In this document: positions 26,184 to 35,497 of the stretch, piece after piece
How the letters are laid out: every line of letters starts with the position of its first letter
How positions within the stretch are numbered: position 1 is the first letter of the stretch
Origin: an uncultured Eggerthella sp.
GTDB taxonomy: Bacteria; Actinomycetota; Coriobacteriia; Coriobacteriales; Eggerthellaceae
Direction: 5' to 3'
DNA: 64,000 nt
NCBI GenBank assembly: GCA_937998355.1
Contig: CALLDI010000003.1
Span: 1 to 64,000 of the forward strand
Position numbers and translations under genes: made by a program
The notes under the pieces: generated by a model
What the model was told of the DNA's origin: nothing
What the model saw: only the letters and a program-made list of their open reading frames with translations
The model's database searches: none

Positions 26184-26303
26184 AACTAAAACTATTCCGA
26201 AAGGGGAATAGTTTTAGTGGTATTGCGAATGCAAAATCGTTCCGTTTTCGGAATAGTTTTGGTAGTGCTGCGGATGAATAATCATTCCGTCATCGGAATG
26301 ATT
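26184..26303 (-). terminator. Three tandem terminator-like hairpins after the aldo-keto reductase gene
   Basis: AATCATTCCG/CGGAATGATT (26280-26303), AAAATCGTTCC/GGAATAGTTTT (26233-26260) and CTAAAACTATTCC/GGAATAGTTTTAG (26186-26217) stand in a row with a period of about 45 nt. The first overlaps the stop codon; each is followed by T-rich sequence on the - strand. They look like successive copies of one terminator. Confidence 0.8.
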
Positions 26304-27502
26304 TAGAGGCGCATCTTGCTGACGATCTCCATGATCTTCTTGGTGGCGGGCGGTTGCAGACGGCGCCGCACGTGCTTGAGTTCTTCGGGGATCGCGATAT
26401 GTTGCGGGCATTTCTTCGCGCACGCGCCGCACTCGATGCAGTCGCTCGCGTAATGCGGATGCGTGCCGAGCGCGCCCGCGCACATGAAGTAGTTCATCAC
26501 GCCCGTGTACCAATTCACTGAATACGACGTGTTGTAGGCCGTGAACATACCTGGGATGTTGATGCCCACGGGACACGGCATGCAGTAGTTGCAGCCGGTG
26601 CAGGGCACGCGAAAACTCTCGTTGAACAGCGCAAGCACCTGATCGAGCGTCTTTCGCTCGCGTTCAGTGAAGCAACCGGGCACTGCCCCATCGGCCATCG
26701 CGATGTTCTCTTGAAGCTGATCTTCGGTGCTCATGCCCGAGAGCACCACGGTCACTTCGGGCTGATCCCACAGCCACCGAAGCGCGAGCTCGACGGCAGC
26801 TTGCGTTTCGGACTTTTCTTCGCCGGCGCGCTCCGCCACGAGCTTCTTTGCCTTTTCGGGCAAGCGATCGATCAAGCGGCCACCCAGCAGCGGCTCCATG
26901 ATGATGACCGGCAGCCCTTTGCTGGCGGCATATTCCAACCCCGCGCGTCCCGCCTGATAGTTCTCGTTGGCGTAGTTGTACTGGATCTGGCAGAAATCCC
27001 AGTCGTACGCGTCGATGAGCTTCATGAATTCCGGCTGCGAACCATGAAACGAGAAGCCGATCTGACAGATGGCGCCCGTACGCTTCTTCTCAGCGATCCA
27101 ATCCTCGATACCGAATTCGAGCAGGCGCGTCCATTGGTCGAGGCTGACCACGTTGTGAATAAGATAGTAGTCGACATGATCGGTCTGAAGACGATCGCAG
27201 GTGGTCTTGAAGCAGCGCTCGATATCTTCGAGCAACTTGCAGTTCACATGCGGCAACTTCGAAGCGAGATAGACCTGTTCGCGCAGACCGTTCTTTGCGA
27301 GGATCTGCCCGAGCGCCTCTTCGCTGCCGCTATAGAGATAGGCTGTGTCGAAATAGTTGATGCCATCAGCGATAGCCTCGAGCACGAGCAATTCCGTGCG
27401 CAGCATGTCGATCTTGCCTGGGCGTGTGGTCGGGAAGCGCATGCAACCGAACCCGAGGATAGAAAGCTCGTTTCCTGACTTGCGATCGATGCGGTATTCC
27501 AT
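26303..27502 (-). CDS. Aldo-keto reductase with C-terminal ferredoxin domain
   Basis: A 399-residue protein joining an AKR barrel (residues 1-270) to a dicluster iron-sulfur tail. The barrel shows GFGCMRFP at about 17-24, the catalytic D-x-x-x-Y (DTAYLYSG), K and H residues in ASKLPH and HVDYYLIHN. The tail has CTGCNYCMPCPVGI (about 303-312) and CIECGACAKKCPQHI (about 360-370), eight cysteines for two [4Fe-4S] clusters. This architecture is common in anaerobes, where the clusters probably pass electrons to or from the nicotinamide site; the substrate is unknown. AAAGAGGAC precedes the start. The 3' end overlaps the first of three tandem hairpins. Confidence 0.88.
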   Translation of the reverse strand: MEYRIDRKSGNELSILGFGCMRFPTTRPGKIDMLRTELLVLEAIADGINYFDTAYLYSGSEEALGQILAKNGLREQVYLASKLPHVNCKLLEDIERCFKTTCDRLQTDHVDYYLIHNVVSLDQWTRLLEFGIEDWIAEKKRTGAICQIGFSFHGSQPEFMKLIDAYDWDFCQIQYNYANENYQAGRAGLEYAASKGLPVIIMEPLLGGRLIDRLPEKAKKLVAERAGEEKSETQAAVELALRWLWDQPEVTVVLSGMSTEDQLQENIAMADGAVPGCFTERERKTLDQVLALFNESFRVPCTGCNYCMPCPVGINIPGMFTAYNTSYSVNWYTGVMNYFMCAGALGTHPHYASDCIECGACAKKCPQHIAIPEELKHVRRRLQPPATKKIMEIVSKMRL

Positions 27503-27575
27503 AGCGTCCTCTTTCCGTTGCGCTTGGGCGATGGTATATAGTGCGGCCGCGAGCGATGCGCCTGCGAATGATCCG

Positions 27576-28241
27576 TTAGCTAGTTATGAGCGATTCGACG
27601 AGCGCGGGAATCTGATCGGGCGCTTGCGCACGCACCGTTGCGATGTCGAGCTCTTCAGGCGCGCCATATCCGAACATGCACCCGATAGAAGAAATGCCCG
27701 CTTTCGAGGCGACCTCCATATCGTGGAAACGATCCCCCACCATGATGTGCGGGCGAGCAAGCTGGTCTGCGACCTGCTGATATATCTGCCACTTCGGGAT
27801 GAAGTCGAATTCCGCCGCGCAATAGGTGGCATCGAAAAGATGATCAATACCGAACACGCGCAGGTATTCATCGCAGTATGAACGACCGCAATTCGAGAGG
27901 AACGCGATCTGGTAGCCTTCAGCCACAAGCTGCTCGAGCATCTCGCGCGTGCCATCGAAGAGCGCGCCCTTGCCTTCGTGCAGCAGGCGTTCCATCTCAT
28001 CCGCCACGATCTTGGAAGCGGTGCGCCACGTGTCATCCGCGATACCCGGAACGAAGGTGGTCCACATGTCCTCGACCTGCCAACCGAGCCAGCGGCAGAT
28101 CTCGGCATCAGGCAGATCGCGCGGTTCCACCACGCCTTCATCGACCAGCCACGCATATGCTGTGCGCAGCGCAGGGCCGTAGAGCTTCATGCTGTCGTGA
28201 AGCGTCCCGTCGAAGTCGAAGAATATCGTGCCTTTGCTCAT
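27576..28241 (-). CDS. HAD-superfamily hydrolase (phosphatase-like)
   Basis: A 221-residue haloacid dehalogenase-type phosphatase. Motif I is FFDFDGTLHDS near residue 7 (nucleophile and acid aspartates), motif II is FLSNCG near 117, and motif IV is MVGDRFHDMEVA near 168; a helical cap lies between I and II. The order and spacing resemble phosphoglycolate phosphatase/beta-phosphoglucomutase relatives, but the substrate is not deducible. The binding site before the ATG is weak (AGAATGAATCT). It is divergent from nothing nearby and separated from ribH by a 289-bp structured spacer. Confidence 0.82.
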   Translation of the reverse strand: MSKGTIFFDFDGTLHDSMKLYGPALRTAYAWLVDEGVVEPRDLPDAEICRWLGWQVEDMWTTFVPGIADDTWRTASKIVADEMERLLHEGKGALFDGTREMLEQLVAEGYQIAFLSNCGRSYCDEYLRVFGIDHLFDATYCAAEFDFIPKWQIYQQVADQLARPHIMVGDRFHDMEVASKAGISSIGCMFGYGAPEELDIATVRAQAPDQIPALVESLITS

Positions 28242-28257
28242 AGATTCATTCTAACGT

Positions 28258-28383
28258 GATTCGTTCGGGGGTGTAAGGCTCGAGCTCCGGCGTCGCTGCG
28301 GTCGAGCTAACTTCGCTTACGCGAAGTGGATCTCTCTCTTGCTTTGGCCAAGTCGCTCTCGTCCTCACGCCCCTGAACGAATC
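28258..28383 (-). repeat. Conserved-core hairpin element, copy C
   Basis: On the - strand the core runs from GGCCAAAGCAAGAGAGAGAT through CCACTTCGC...GCGAAGTTAGC to TCGACCGCAGCGACG. It sits in the loop of a stem in which GATTCGTTCGGGGGTGTAAGG (+ strand, from 28258) pairs with CCTCACGCCCCTGAACGAATC (ending 28383), with only G-U or single mismatches. The internal ACTTCGC/GCGAAGT forms a second hairpin. Confidence 0.8.
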
Positions 28384-28413
28384 CTTGATCGAAATACAGG
28401 ATTGGTAAAGTCA

Positions 28414-28521
28414 GCGAGGTTGAAGCTGATACGAATAGTTGGCTTGATGCACGGCTGAGCGTACTTCGGTACGCGAAGGTAAGTGCAGAATGCCAAATAT
28501 CGAATCAGCTTCAACCTCAGC
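28414..28521 (-). repeat. Long imperfect hairpin downstream of ribH
   Basis: Arms of 39 nt (28414-28452 and 28483-28521) share GAGGTTGAAGCTGAT-CGA and pair with a few mismatches; the apex carries a perfect GCGTAC-TTCG-GTACGC tetraloop hairpin (28459-28474). It begins 10 nt past the ribH stop. No T run follows, so it may protect or process the 3' end instead of terminating. Confidence 0.75.
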
Positions 28522-28530
28522 ATCGAGTTA

Positions 28531-29004
<474 letters not shown>

Positions 29005-29050
29005 GTGGTTTCCTTTCGTTTGAATATCGATTCGAATCGTTCTTTTGTTG

Positions 29051-30253
29051 CTAGTTAACGCTGAGCAGATGGCCCATCTTCTCCTGCTTGGTCTTCAAGT
29101 AGAAGCGGTCGTGGTCGGTCGCCTCGATCTGGATGGGCACGCGCTCGACGATCTCGAGCCCGAAGTCCTTCAGCTGATAGACCTTATCGGGGTTATTCGT
29201 GAGCAGGCGCATCGTCTTCACGCCGAGACTGCGCAAGATCTGCGCGCCGATGTAGTATTCGCGCATGTCACCTTCGAAGCCCAGCGCCAGATTCGCCTCG
29301 AGCGTATCCATGCCCATGTCCTGTAGCTCGTAGGCGCGCAGCTTGTTCACGAGCCCGATGCCACGCCCTTCCTGACGCATGTAGAGCACCACGCCGCGGC
29401 CCTCAGCCTCCACCTGGCGCATGGCTTGAGCCAGCTGGTCGCCGCAATCGCAGCGCATCGAACCGAACGCATCGCCGGTCAGACACTCGGAATGCACGCG
29501 CACGAGCACGTCTTCCCCATCGCCGATATCACCCTTCACCAGCGCCACGTGATGCTCGCTGTTCAGCTTGTTCACGAAGACGCGCGCACGGAATTCGCCG
29601 TGCTTGGTGGGCATCTTGGTGTTCGCGATCTCGGTCACGTGGTTCTCGTTCTTCTTGCGATATTCCTGCAGCGCCTTGATGCTGATGAACTTCAGATCGA
29701 ACTTCTTGGCGAGTTCGATCAGTTCGGGTGTGCGCATCATCGTGCCGTCCTCGCGCATGATCTCGCAGCACAGGCCGCATTCTGAAAGGCCTGCCAGACG
29801 CATCAGGTCGACCGTCGCTTCGGTGTGACCGTTGCGCTCGAGCACGCCGTTCGGTTTCGCCATGAGGGGGAACATATGCCCTGGCCTGCGAAAATCGGTC
29901 GGACGCGCATCCGGGTCGACCACTTTGCGTGCCGTAAGGCCGCGCTCTTCGGCCGAGATGCCCGTGGTGGTGTCGACGTGGTCGATCGAGACCGTGAACG
30001 CTGTCTCGTGATTGTCGGTATTCTCGATGACCATCTGCGGGAACTGCAGCTTCTTGCACAAATCGATGCTCATCGGCATGCAGATGAGGCCGCGGCCGTG
30101 CACCGCCATGAAATTCACGTTTTCGGTGGTGGCGAACTCGGCCGCGCAGATGAAGTCGCCCTCGTTCTCGCGATCAGGGTCGTCGGTGCAGAGGATCACC
30201 TTGCCGGCGCGCAGATCGTCGAGCGCCTCTTCTATGGTGTTGAATTCGAACAT
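29051..30253 (-). CDS. ribBA: Bifunctional 3,4-dihydroxy-2-butanone 4-phosphate synthase / GTP cyclohydrolase II
   Basis: A 400-residue fusion supplying both starting branches of riboflavin synthesis. Residues 1-200 are the butanone-phosphate synthase ([15 protein letters not shown] with the acidic loop, and [14 protein letters not shown]). Residues 205-400 are GTP cyclohydrolase II with the zinc cysteines in [15 protein letters not shown], then [17 protein letters not shown]. The ATG at 30253 behind GAAGGAGAG was chosen; the frame continues upstream to 30349 without a site. It follows ribE by 85 bp and precedes ribH by 46 bp. Confidence 0.97.
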   Translation of the reverse strand: MFEFNTIEEALDDLRAGKVILCTDDPDRENEGDFICAAEFATTENVNFMAVHGRGLICMPMSIDLCKKLQFPQMVIENTDNHETAFTVSIDHVDTTTGISAEERGLTARKVVDPDARPTDFRRPGHMFPLMAKPNGVLERNGHTEATVDLMRLAGLSECGLCCEIMREDGTMMRTPELIELAKKFDLKFISIKALQEYRKKNENHVTEIANTKMPTKHGEFRARVFVNKLNSEHHVALVKGDIGDGEDVLVRVHSECLTGDAFGSMRCDCGDQLAQAMRQVEAEGRGVVLYMRQEGRGIGLVNKLRAYELQDMGMDTLEANLALGFEGDMREYYIGAQILRSLGVKTMRLLTNNPDKVYQLKDFGLEIVERVPIQIEATDHDRFYLKTKQEKMGHLLSVN

Positions 30254-30338
30254 GTACTCTCCTTCTTCGTGACTCCAGCGTTGAGCTGGATCGTTTCGCT
30301 TGATGTCCGTTGAATGGCCCGTTTCACGTCGCTTGCCG

Positions 30339-31037
30339 CTAGAACCCATTCATGAACAGGAATTCCTTCGAGATGCCGGTCGATGCAGGCGAATACTGCG
30401 CCGCATGCGCGGGATCGGTCATACCTTGCGGAGGCGGTGCGCCCGCAGTCCCGTACGCGAGCAGATGATCGACGTACTTACCGATGACGTCGGTCTCAAG
30501 GTTGACCTCGTCGCCCACGCGCTTGGTGGCGAGGTTGGTCTGCGCGCGCGTATGCGGAATGACCGACACGCTGAACGAATCGTCCGCGACGCGCGCCACA
30601 GTCAAGCTGATGCCATCAATGGTGATCGAGCCCTTCAAGATGACGTGACGAAGGATGTCCTTGCTCGCGCGAATCGTGAACCACACGGCATTATCGTCAG
30701 TTTCGATGCGCGTGATAGTACCTACGCCGTCGATATGTCCCGACACGATGTGGCCACCGAAGCGTCCGTTCGCCGCCATCGCGCGCTCGACGTTCACCTT
30801 ACTGCCCACATGCAGCTTGCCCAGATCGGAACGATCGAGCGTCTCGTGCATAATATCGGCGTCGAACGTGCGGGCAGTGAACGACGTGACGGTAAGGCAC
30901 ACGCCATTCACAGCGATGCTATCTCCCAGCTTCACGTCGTCCAGGATCTGCGGCGCCTCGATGGTGATGATGGCGCTGTGCACGCCCTTGCGCAGGGCTT
31001 TCACCGTGCCCACTGCCTCGACTATTCCTGTGAACAT
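30339..31037 (-). CDS. ribE: Riboflavin synthase alpha chain
   Basis: A 232-residue enzyme that dismutates two lumazines to riboflavin. It has the expected [10 protein letters not shown] start and two homologous lumazine-binding barrels (about 1-90 and 95-195), each with a Vx[16 protein letters not shown] type motif and [13 protein letters not shown] between. The C-terminal 35 residues (after about 197) are Pro/Ala/Ser rich and longer than in E. coli. The start overlaps the end of ribD by 16 bp, indicating translational coupling; GCGAGGTGA precedes it. Confidence 0.96.
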   Translation of the reverse strand: MFTGIVEAVGTVKALRKGVHSAIITIEAPQILDDVKLGDSIAVNGVCLTVTSFTARTFDADIMHETLDRSDLGKLHVGSKVNVERAMAANGRFGGHIVSGHIDGVGTITRIETDDNAVWFTIRASKDILRHVILKGSITIDGISLTVARVADDSFSVSVIPHTRAQTNLATKRVGDEVNLETDVIGKYVDHLLAYGTAGAPPPQGMTDPAHAAQYSPASTGISKEFLFMNGF

Positions 31038-32203
31038 GACTTCACCTCGCATTCGATGAGAATATCTCGCCCAAGCTGCGTGAACTTCGGGTCGCAACAT
31101 TGGATCGCGCGGTCAGGCAGTGCGACACCGAAGCCTTGCACCGGCGTGGGTGCGTTCTCGCCACCGAAGATCTTCGGAGCGATGTAGGCTTGCACGCGAT
31201 CGACCAGCCCTTGCGAGAAGAGCGACCACAAAAGCGTTGCGCCACCTTCTACCATGACCGAGTCGATCTGGTGTTCGGCGCCCAGGTGTGCGAACACCGC
31301 CTCGAGATCGACCGATTCGCCCTGTGTGATGAAGACTTCGCAGCCAGCCTGTTCGAGCGCGGCGATCTTCGTCGCGTCAGCGCGATCGGCTACCGCGATG
31401 ATGGTAGGAACTTCATGTGCGGAGAGCACGATCTTGGAATGGAGCGGGATGCGCGCCGCGGAATCGATGATGACGCGCAATGGGTTCTTGGTCTTGCGAT
31501 CGGGAATACGACTCGTGAGCTCAGGGTCGTCCGAGATGACCGTCCCGATACCGACCATGATGGCAGCGAAACGATGGCGATCCTCGTGCACCTTCGCACG
31601 CGCGATGTCGGAAGTGATCCAGCGCGAAGCACCTGTTCGTGTGGCGATCTTGCCGTCGAGCGTCATGGCGTACTTCACGATGACGAGCGGCATCTTGGTT
31701 TGGATGTAGTGGAAGAATACGCGGTTGAGATCGCGGCACTCATCGAGCAGCACGTTCTCGGTCACTTCGATGCCTGCTTCGCGCAACACCGCGAAGCCGT
31801 TGCCTGCAACGAGCGGATTCGGGTCCGGCGCGCCCACCACCACGCGCGCGAGCTTCGCTTCGATGATCGCCTCGGTGCACGGTGGCGTCTTGCCCCAATG
31901 ACAGCACGGCTCGAGCGTCACATAGATAGTCGCGCCGGCAGGATCTTCACCGCAGTTCGCCAGCGCCTCGCGTTCTGCATGGAGCTTGCCGTAAGCCGTG
32001 TGCCAGCCTTCGCCGATGATGCGCCCATCCTTCACGACGACCGCGCCGACCATGGGGTTCGGGCTCGTCCACCCCGCGCCACGCTGGGCCAACTCGAGCG
32101 CGCGCGCCATGTAATGCTCGTCCGTACCAATCGCGTAATTCGCAGCTTGCGTGCGTTCGTCATCTTGGATAGTACCAGCGCTGTGCGCATCGAACGTTGT
32201 CAT
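31022..32203 (-). CDS. ribD: Bifunctional riboflavin biosynthesis deaminase/reductase
   Basis: A 393-residue enzyme performing steps two and three of riboflavin synthesis. Residues 25-165 are the zinc deaminase: H75-A-E77 and C100/C109 in PCCHWGKTPPC. Residues 170-393 are the NADPH reductase domain (VIVKYAMTLDGKIATRTGAS, then VMVEGGATLLWSL). First gene of the operon, under an FMN riboswitch. The ATG at 32203 is set by GAGGAGGTG ten bases upstream; an in-frame ATG at 32215 would sit inside that site. Confidence 0.97.
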   Translation of the reverse strand: MTTFDAHSAGTIQDDERTQAANYAIGTDEHYMARALELAQRGAGWTSPNPMVGAVVVKDGRIIGEGWHTAYGKLHAEREALANCGEDPAGATIYVTLEPCCHWGKTPPCTEAIIEAKLARVVVGAPDPNPLVAGNGFAVLREAGIEVTENVLLDECRDLNRVFFHYIQTKMPLVIVKYAMTLDGKIATRTGASRWITSDIARAKVHEDRHRFAAIMVGIGTVISDDPELTSRIPDRKTKNPLRVIIDSAARIPLHSKIVLSAHEVPTIIAVADRADATKIAALEQAGCEVFITQGESVDLEAVFAHLGAEHQIDSVMVEGGATLLWSLFSQGLVDRVQAYIAPKIFGGENAPTPVQGFGVALPDRAIQCCDPKFTQLGRDILIECEVKSCSQE

Positions 32204-32320
32204 CAAACAAAACACCTCCTCGTCTCATGCTCTTTTCTTGTCGAACTCTCGATCCACATGAGTTCGCATCCTCAGAGCAACGACACAAGAAGGTGACGTT
32301 CGCGCGTACGAAGCAGCAAC

Positions 32321-32349
32321 AAAAAACCCTGGAACGCATGTTTCCAGGG
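32321..32349 (-). terminator. Expression-platform terminator of the FMN riboswitch
   Basis: CCCTGGAA (32327-32334) and TTCCAGGG (32342-32349) form a stem followed on the - strand by six Ts. It lies between the aptamer and ribD, as in transcription-controlling FMN switches. Confidence 0.9.
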
Positions 32350-32375
32350 CACAAGCAGCATAGCAACGTACGCTC

Positions 32376-32497
32376 ATCTTCTTCCATCCAGACTGTACTG
32401 TCGGTTTCGGAATTGCACCGAATCAGCATTGTTGGAGTTCCAACGCAGCTCGCGGACTTTCACCGCCGGTCGGGAATTTCACCCTGCCCTGAAGATC
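32376..32497 (-). promoter_or_regulatory. FMN riboswitch (RFN element)
   Basis: The - strand contains the classic aptamer blocks in order: TTCAGGGCAGGGTGAAATTC, CCCGACCGGCGGT, AAAGTCCGCGAGC, TGATTCGGTGCAATTCCG, AACCGACAGT and CAGTCTGGATGGAAGAAGAT. It controls ribD-ribE-ribBA-ribH by FMN-induced premature termination at the downstream hairpin. Confidence 0.96.
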
Positions 32498-32519
32498 TTA
32501 TTTCGTTTTACTTCATCAA

Positions 32520-32547
32520 ACTATAGCGCATCGCGCGCACCAGTCAA
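32520..32547 (-). promoter_or_regulatory. Promoter of the rib operon
   Basis: On the - strand TTGACT (32542-32547), 16-nt spacer, TATAGT (32520-32525). The predicted start falls about 20 nt before the aptamer. Confidence 0.75.
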
Positions 32548-32592
32548 TATCCTCGCGCTCAAAAGGAATGCTCCTCTCGTCGAGCGCATAGC

Positions 32593-32713
32593 TGAGCGCT
32601 CAAGGCACAGCGAGACTGAGCCAAAGCGAGGTAGAGATCCACTTCGCGGAGCGAAGTTAGCTCGACCGAAGCGACGCTGTCTCGCGAGCCTTGGGGGCCT
32701 GGCTAGGCGCTCA
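32593..32713 (+). repeat. Conserved-core hairpin element, copy A
   Basis: Core from GAGCCAAAGCGAGGTAGAGA through CCACTTCGC...GCGAAGTTAGC to TCGACCGAAGCGACGC. Flanking arms pair: CAAGGC-AC-AGCGAGAC (from 32601) with GTCTCGCGAGCCTTG (32679-32693), and TGAGCGC (32593-32599) with GCGCTCA (32707-32713). It lies between the rib promoter and the flavin-binding protein gene. The remainder of this 616-bp spacer holds the riboswitch. Confidence 0.78.
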
Positions 32714-32819
32714 CCTGAAAGAGCCTTCGCTGTTTTGTTGCTGTACTGTTGTGAACAGGTGCGCAGATGCGGTGCTACCATTTGAGTAAGCGAAACATCA
32801 CTTGAGGTTAGGAGAACTC

Positions 32820-33236
32820 ATGGAACCGAAAGAACAGCTTGCTGAAGTATTGAAGGACACGTCGCTCATCGCGCTCGCAACATCCGTTGGCGATGAACCG
32901 AACGTGCGCATCATGGATATCTTCTTCGACGAGAAGCGCAACGTCGTTATCTTCCCCACTTCTTCCCTTTCTCGCAAGGTGAAGGAATTCGAGGCGAACG
33001 ACACCGTTGCATTCACCACCATCCCGCAGGGTCCTGGCCCGGTCGTACGCGTTCAAAACGCCACTGTCTCCAAGAGCGATTGGTCGATCGACGAGATCAA
33101 GGATTCCCTCATCGAGAAGCGTCCTGGTTTCGAAAAGCTCTTGATGGGCTTCGGCGAGAACGTCGTCGTGTACGAGATCTTCTTCACGAAGGCTGTCATC
33201 GCTGCTAAGGGCGAGAAGACCGTCGTCGAGCTCTAA
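32820..33236 (+). CDS. Pyridoxamine 5'-phosphate oxidase-like flavin-binding protein
   Basis: A 138-residue split-barrel protein of the PNPOx-like superfamily. The pattern STSLIALATSVGDEPNVRIMDIFFDEKRNVVIFPT followed by SRKVKEFEANDTVAFTTIP is typical of FMN-binding or F420-binding members that act as small reductases or sensors; true PdxH residues for pyridoxine phosphate are not evident. Quoted here in parts, it starts at an ATG behind GGTTAGGAGAAC. Lies head to head with the rib operon, which is suggestive for a flavin protein, and converges on porB with a shared terminator. Confidence 0.8.
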   Translation: MEPKEQLAEVLKDTSLIALATSVGDEPNVRIMDIFFDEKRNVVIFPTSSLSRKVKEFEANDTVAFTTIPQGPGPVVRVQNATVSKSDWSIDEIKDSLIEKRPGFEKLLMGFGENVVVYEIFFTKAVIAAKGEKTVVEL

Positions 33237-33272
33237 GCTTCATATATCGCGCTCCGACGCGCTCAAACACGC

Positions 33273-33304
33273 AAAAAAAGACCCGCACGATGCGGGTCTT
33301 TTTC
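33273..33304. terminator. Bidirectional terminator
   Basis: AAAGACCCGCA (33278-33288) pairs with TGCGGGTCTTT (33291-33301), flanked by A and T runs on both sides. It serves the converging flavin-binding protein gene and the por operon. Confidence 0.9.
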
Positions 33305-33348
33305 GTTCGATGATCTACTCGAAAGCGATTCGAGCGCCACCAGAAGAA

Positions 33349-34308
33349 CTACTCGATCGGGCTGGTGAGGTCCTTGGAACCTTCCACGCGACCTTCCAGA
33401 TACTTCCAGTAGTTGTCGATATCGTTCTGGATCTCTTCGAGGAGGTGCTCGTTACCAGGCTTGAAGAGATGCTTGAAGCGACCCTGAGGCTTCAGGAAGT
33501 CCGCCACCGGGATGACGTTCTTTTCACGAACCGGGGTGAGCTTCCAGACACCATTCTCGACCTCGAACAGCGGCCAGAACTTGGAGTTCACTGCGAGGCG
33601 GCAGATCTCGGCGGTGTCGCCGGAATCGATACGCCAGCCGCGCGGGCACGGAGCGAGGATATTGAGGAATGCAGGACCGTCAACAGCGATGGCCTTCTCA
33701 GCCTTGTTGACCAGGTCGCGCCAGTTGCCGACCGTTGCCTGAGCAACGTAGGGCACACCGTGAGCAGCGATGATGGACGTGAGATCCTTACGAATCTCCT
33801 TCTTGCCCTGCTCGACCTTACCGACTTCAGAGGTGGTAGCCCATGCGCCCTTCGGCGTAGCGGAGGAACGCTGGATACCGGTGTTCATGTAAGCACCGTT
33901 GTCGTAGCAGACGTAGACGATGTCGTGACCGCGCTCCATAGCGCCGGAGAGCGACTGCAGACCGATGTCGTAGGTGCCACCGTCACCACCGAATGCGACG
34001 AACTTGATCTTGCGATCGGCAGGGATCTTGCCTGCACGCTGAAGACCGCGATAAGCAGCCTCGACACCAGAGATGGTAGCGCCTGCATTCGCGAATGCAT
34101 TATGGATGAACGGAACGTTCCATGCGTTATCGGGATAGATGGTGGTGGAAACTTCCAAGCAGCCCGTAGCGCTGGCGCACACGACATCGTAGTCGTTGGA
34201 GCCCATGAGCACCTGGCGGACAGCCATGGATGCACCGCAACCGCCGCACAGACGATGGCCAGGAGCCAGTTCATCGGGGCGAGCAGATAATTCTTTGATA
34301 TTAGCCAT
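33349..34308 (-). CDS. porB: Pyruvate:ferredoxin oxidoreductase, beta subunit
   Basis: A 319-residue thiamine-diphosphate subunit of the four-subunit 2-oxoacid:ferredoxin oxidoreductase, which cleaves pyruvate to acetyl-CoA, CO2 and reduced ferredoxin. HRLCGGCGAS (C21, C24) and CASATGCLEV supply cluster ligands; the ThDP/Mg site is FGGDGGTYDIGLQSLSGAM followed by YDNGAYMNTGIQRS. The C-terminal tail (KPQGRFKHLF) is usual for the pyruvate enzymes. Last gene of porCDAB, 14 bp after porA. 2-oxoisovalerate or 2-oxoglutarate use cannot be excluded but the fit to PorB is better. Confidence 0.93.
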   Translation of the reverse strand: MANIKELSARPDELAPGHRLCGGCGASMAVRQVLMGSNDYDVVCASATGCLEVSTTIYPDNAWNVPFIHNAFANAGATISGVEAAYRGLQRAGKIPADRKIKFVAFGGDGGTYDIGLQSLSGAMERGHDIVYVCYDNGAYMNTGIQRSSATPKGAWATTSEVGKVEQGKKEIRKDLTSIIAAHGVPYVAQATVGNWRDLVNKAEKAIAVDGPAFLNILAPCPRGWRIDSGDTAEICRLAVNSKFWPLFEVENGVWKLTPVREKNVIPVADFLKPQGRFKHLFKPGNEHLLEEIQNDIDNYWKYLEGRVEGSKDLTSPIE

Positions 34309-34322
34309 TTCGTGCCCCTTTC

Positions 34323-35495
34323 TTATTCTTCGATACCCAGGTAAGTGATGGTGTCGGTACCGCCCTGCTCGAGCTCGGTGTAGACCTGCTCGATCTGCGC
34401 GAGGGTGATATCAGCACCGCCAAGACCTGCGATGTAGTCGGAAACCGGAATGTTCAGGCCTGCCTTGTAGAGCGCGTTGCGCACTTCGAGCGCGAGCGGC
34501 GCGGAAGGCGAACCGAACGAATCGCTACGGTCGATGACCGCGATGCCCTTGGCATTCTTGCAAGCCTCTGCGACCTGCTTCGCCGGGAACGGACGGAAGA
34601 TGCGCGGACGAACGACGCCGACCTTCTTGCCCTGCTCGCGAAGCTTGCGTGCTTCGAAGCGGACGTTGCCAGCGTTGGAGCCGAGGCAAACGACGATGTA
34701 GTCTGCGTCTTCGCAGCCCCACGTATCGACGATGTCGAACGGGCGACCCGTGATCTTCTCCCATTCCTTACCGTGCTTCTCGATCGCGTCCATCGCGTTA
34801 TCGAGCGCAGCACGTTCGATGCGCTTCTGCTTCATGTAGTCGGGACCGAGGGTCGCGAACATGCCGTGACCGACGGGATGTTCGGTATCGAGCAGCGGAT
34901 ACTTCGGCTCGTAGTTGCCGACGAACTTCTCGACCGTTTCATCCTCTTCCATGACGCATACGTCCATAGCATGCGTGGTGACGAAGCCATCGAGCGAGGT
35001 GAGGACCGGCAGCAGAACGTTGGGGTCTTCAGCGACACGGAACGCGACGATGGTGTTGTCGTATGCTTCCTGAGCGGTCTCTGCGAACATCATGACCCAG
35101 CCGCTGTCGCGTGCGCCCATGATGTCGGAGTGGTCGCCATGGATGTTGATAGGAGCGGAAATCGCACGATTGGCGTTCGCCATGACGATCGGGCAGCGCA
35201 TGCCTGCTGCGATGTGGAGTTCCTCCCACATGTACGCGAGGCCCTGCGAGCTGGTAGCGGTAGCAACGCGTGCACCTGCTGCGGAAGCACCGATGCAAGC
35301 GGAGAGCGCGGAGTGCTCGGACTCGACCGGAACATACTCGGTATGAACGCGACCGTCTGCTACGAACTTATCGTAGGTTTCGACGATGGTGGTCTGAGGA
35401 GTGATGGGATAGGCAGCCATGACGTCGGGCTTTGCCTGGCGGATAGCCTCGGCGACCATCTGGTTGCCGGTTGCGGAGAACTTATTACCAGCCAT
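34323..35495 (-). CDS. porA: Pyruvate:ferredoxin oxidoreductase, alpha subunit
   Basis: A 390-residue subunit with the pyrimidine-binding ThDP fold and the CoA-binding domain II/III. ATGNQMVAEAIRQAKPDVMAAYPITPQT is the family opening (given here as one known block in parts: GNQMVAEAI and AAYPITPQT), followed by TATSSQGLAYMWEELH and VCLGSNAGNVR at about 245. It pairs with porB to form the catalytic core. Two bases separate it from porD upstream. Confidence 0.94.
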   Translation of the reverse strand: MAGNKFSATGNQMVAEAIRQAKPDVMAAYPITPQTTIVETYDKFVADGRVHTEYVPVESEHSALSACIGASAAGARVATATSSQGLAYMWEELHIAAGMRCPIVMANANRAISAPINIHGDHSDIMGARDSGWVMMFAETAQEAYDNTIVAFRVAEDPNVLLPVLTSLDGFVTTHAMDVCVMEEDETVEKFVGNYEPKYPLLDTEHPVGHGMFATLGPDYMKQKRIERAALDNAMDAIEKHGKEWEKITGRPFDIVDTWGCEDADYIVVCLGSNAGNVRFEARKLREQGKKVGVVRPRIFRPFPAKQVAEACKNAKGIAVIDRSDSFGSPSAPLALEVRNALYKAGLNIPVSDYIAGLGGADITLAQIEQVYTELEQGGTDTITYLGIEE

Positions 35496-35497
35496 GT

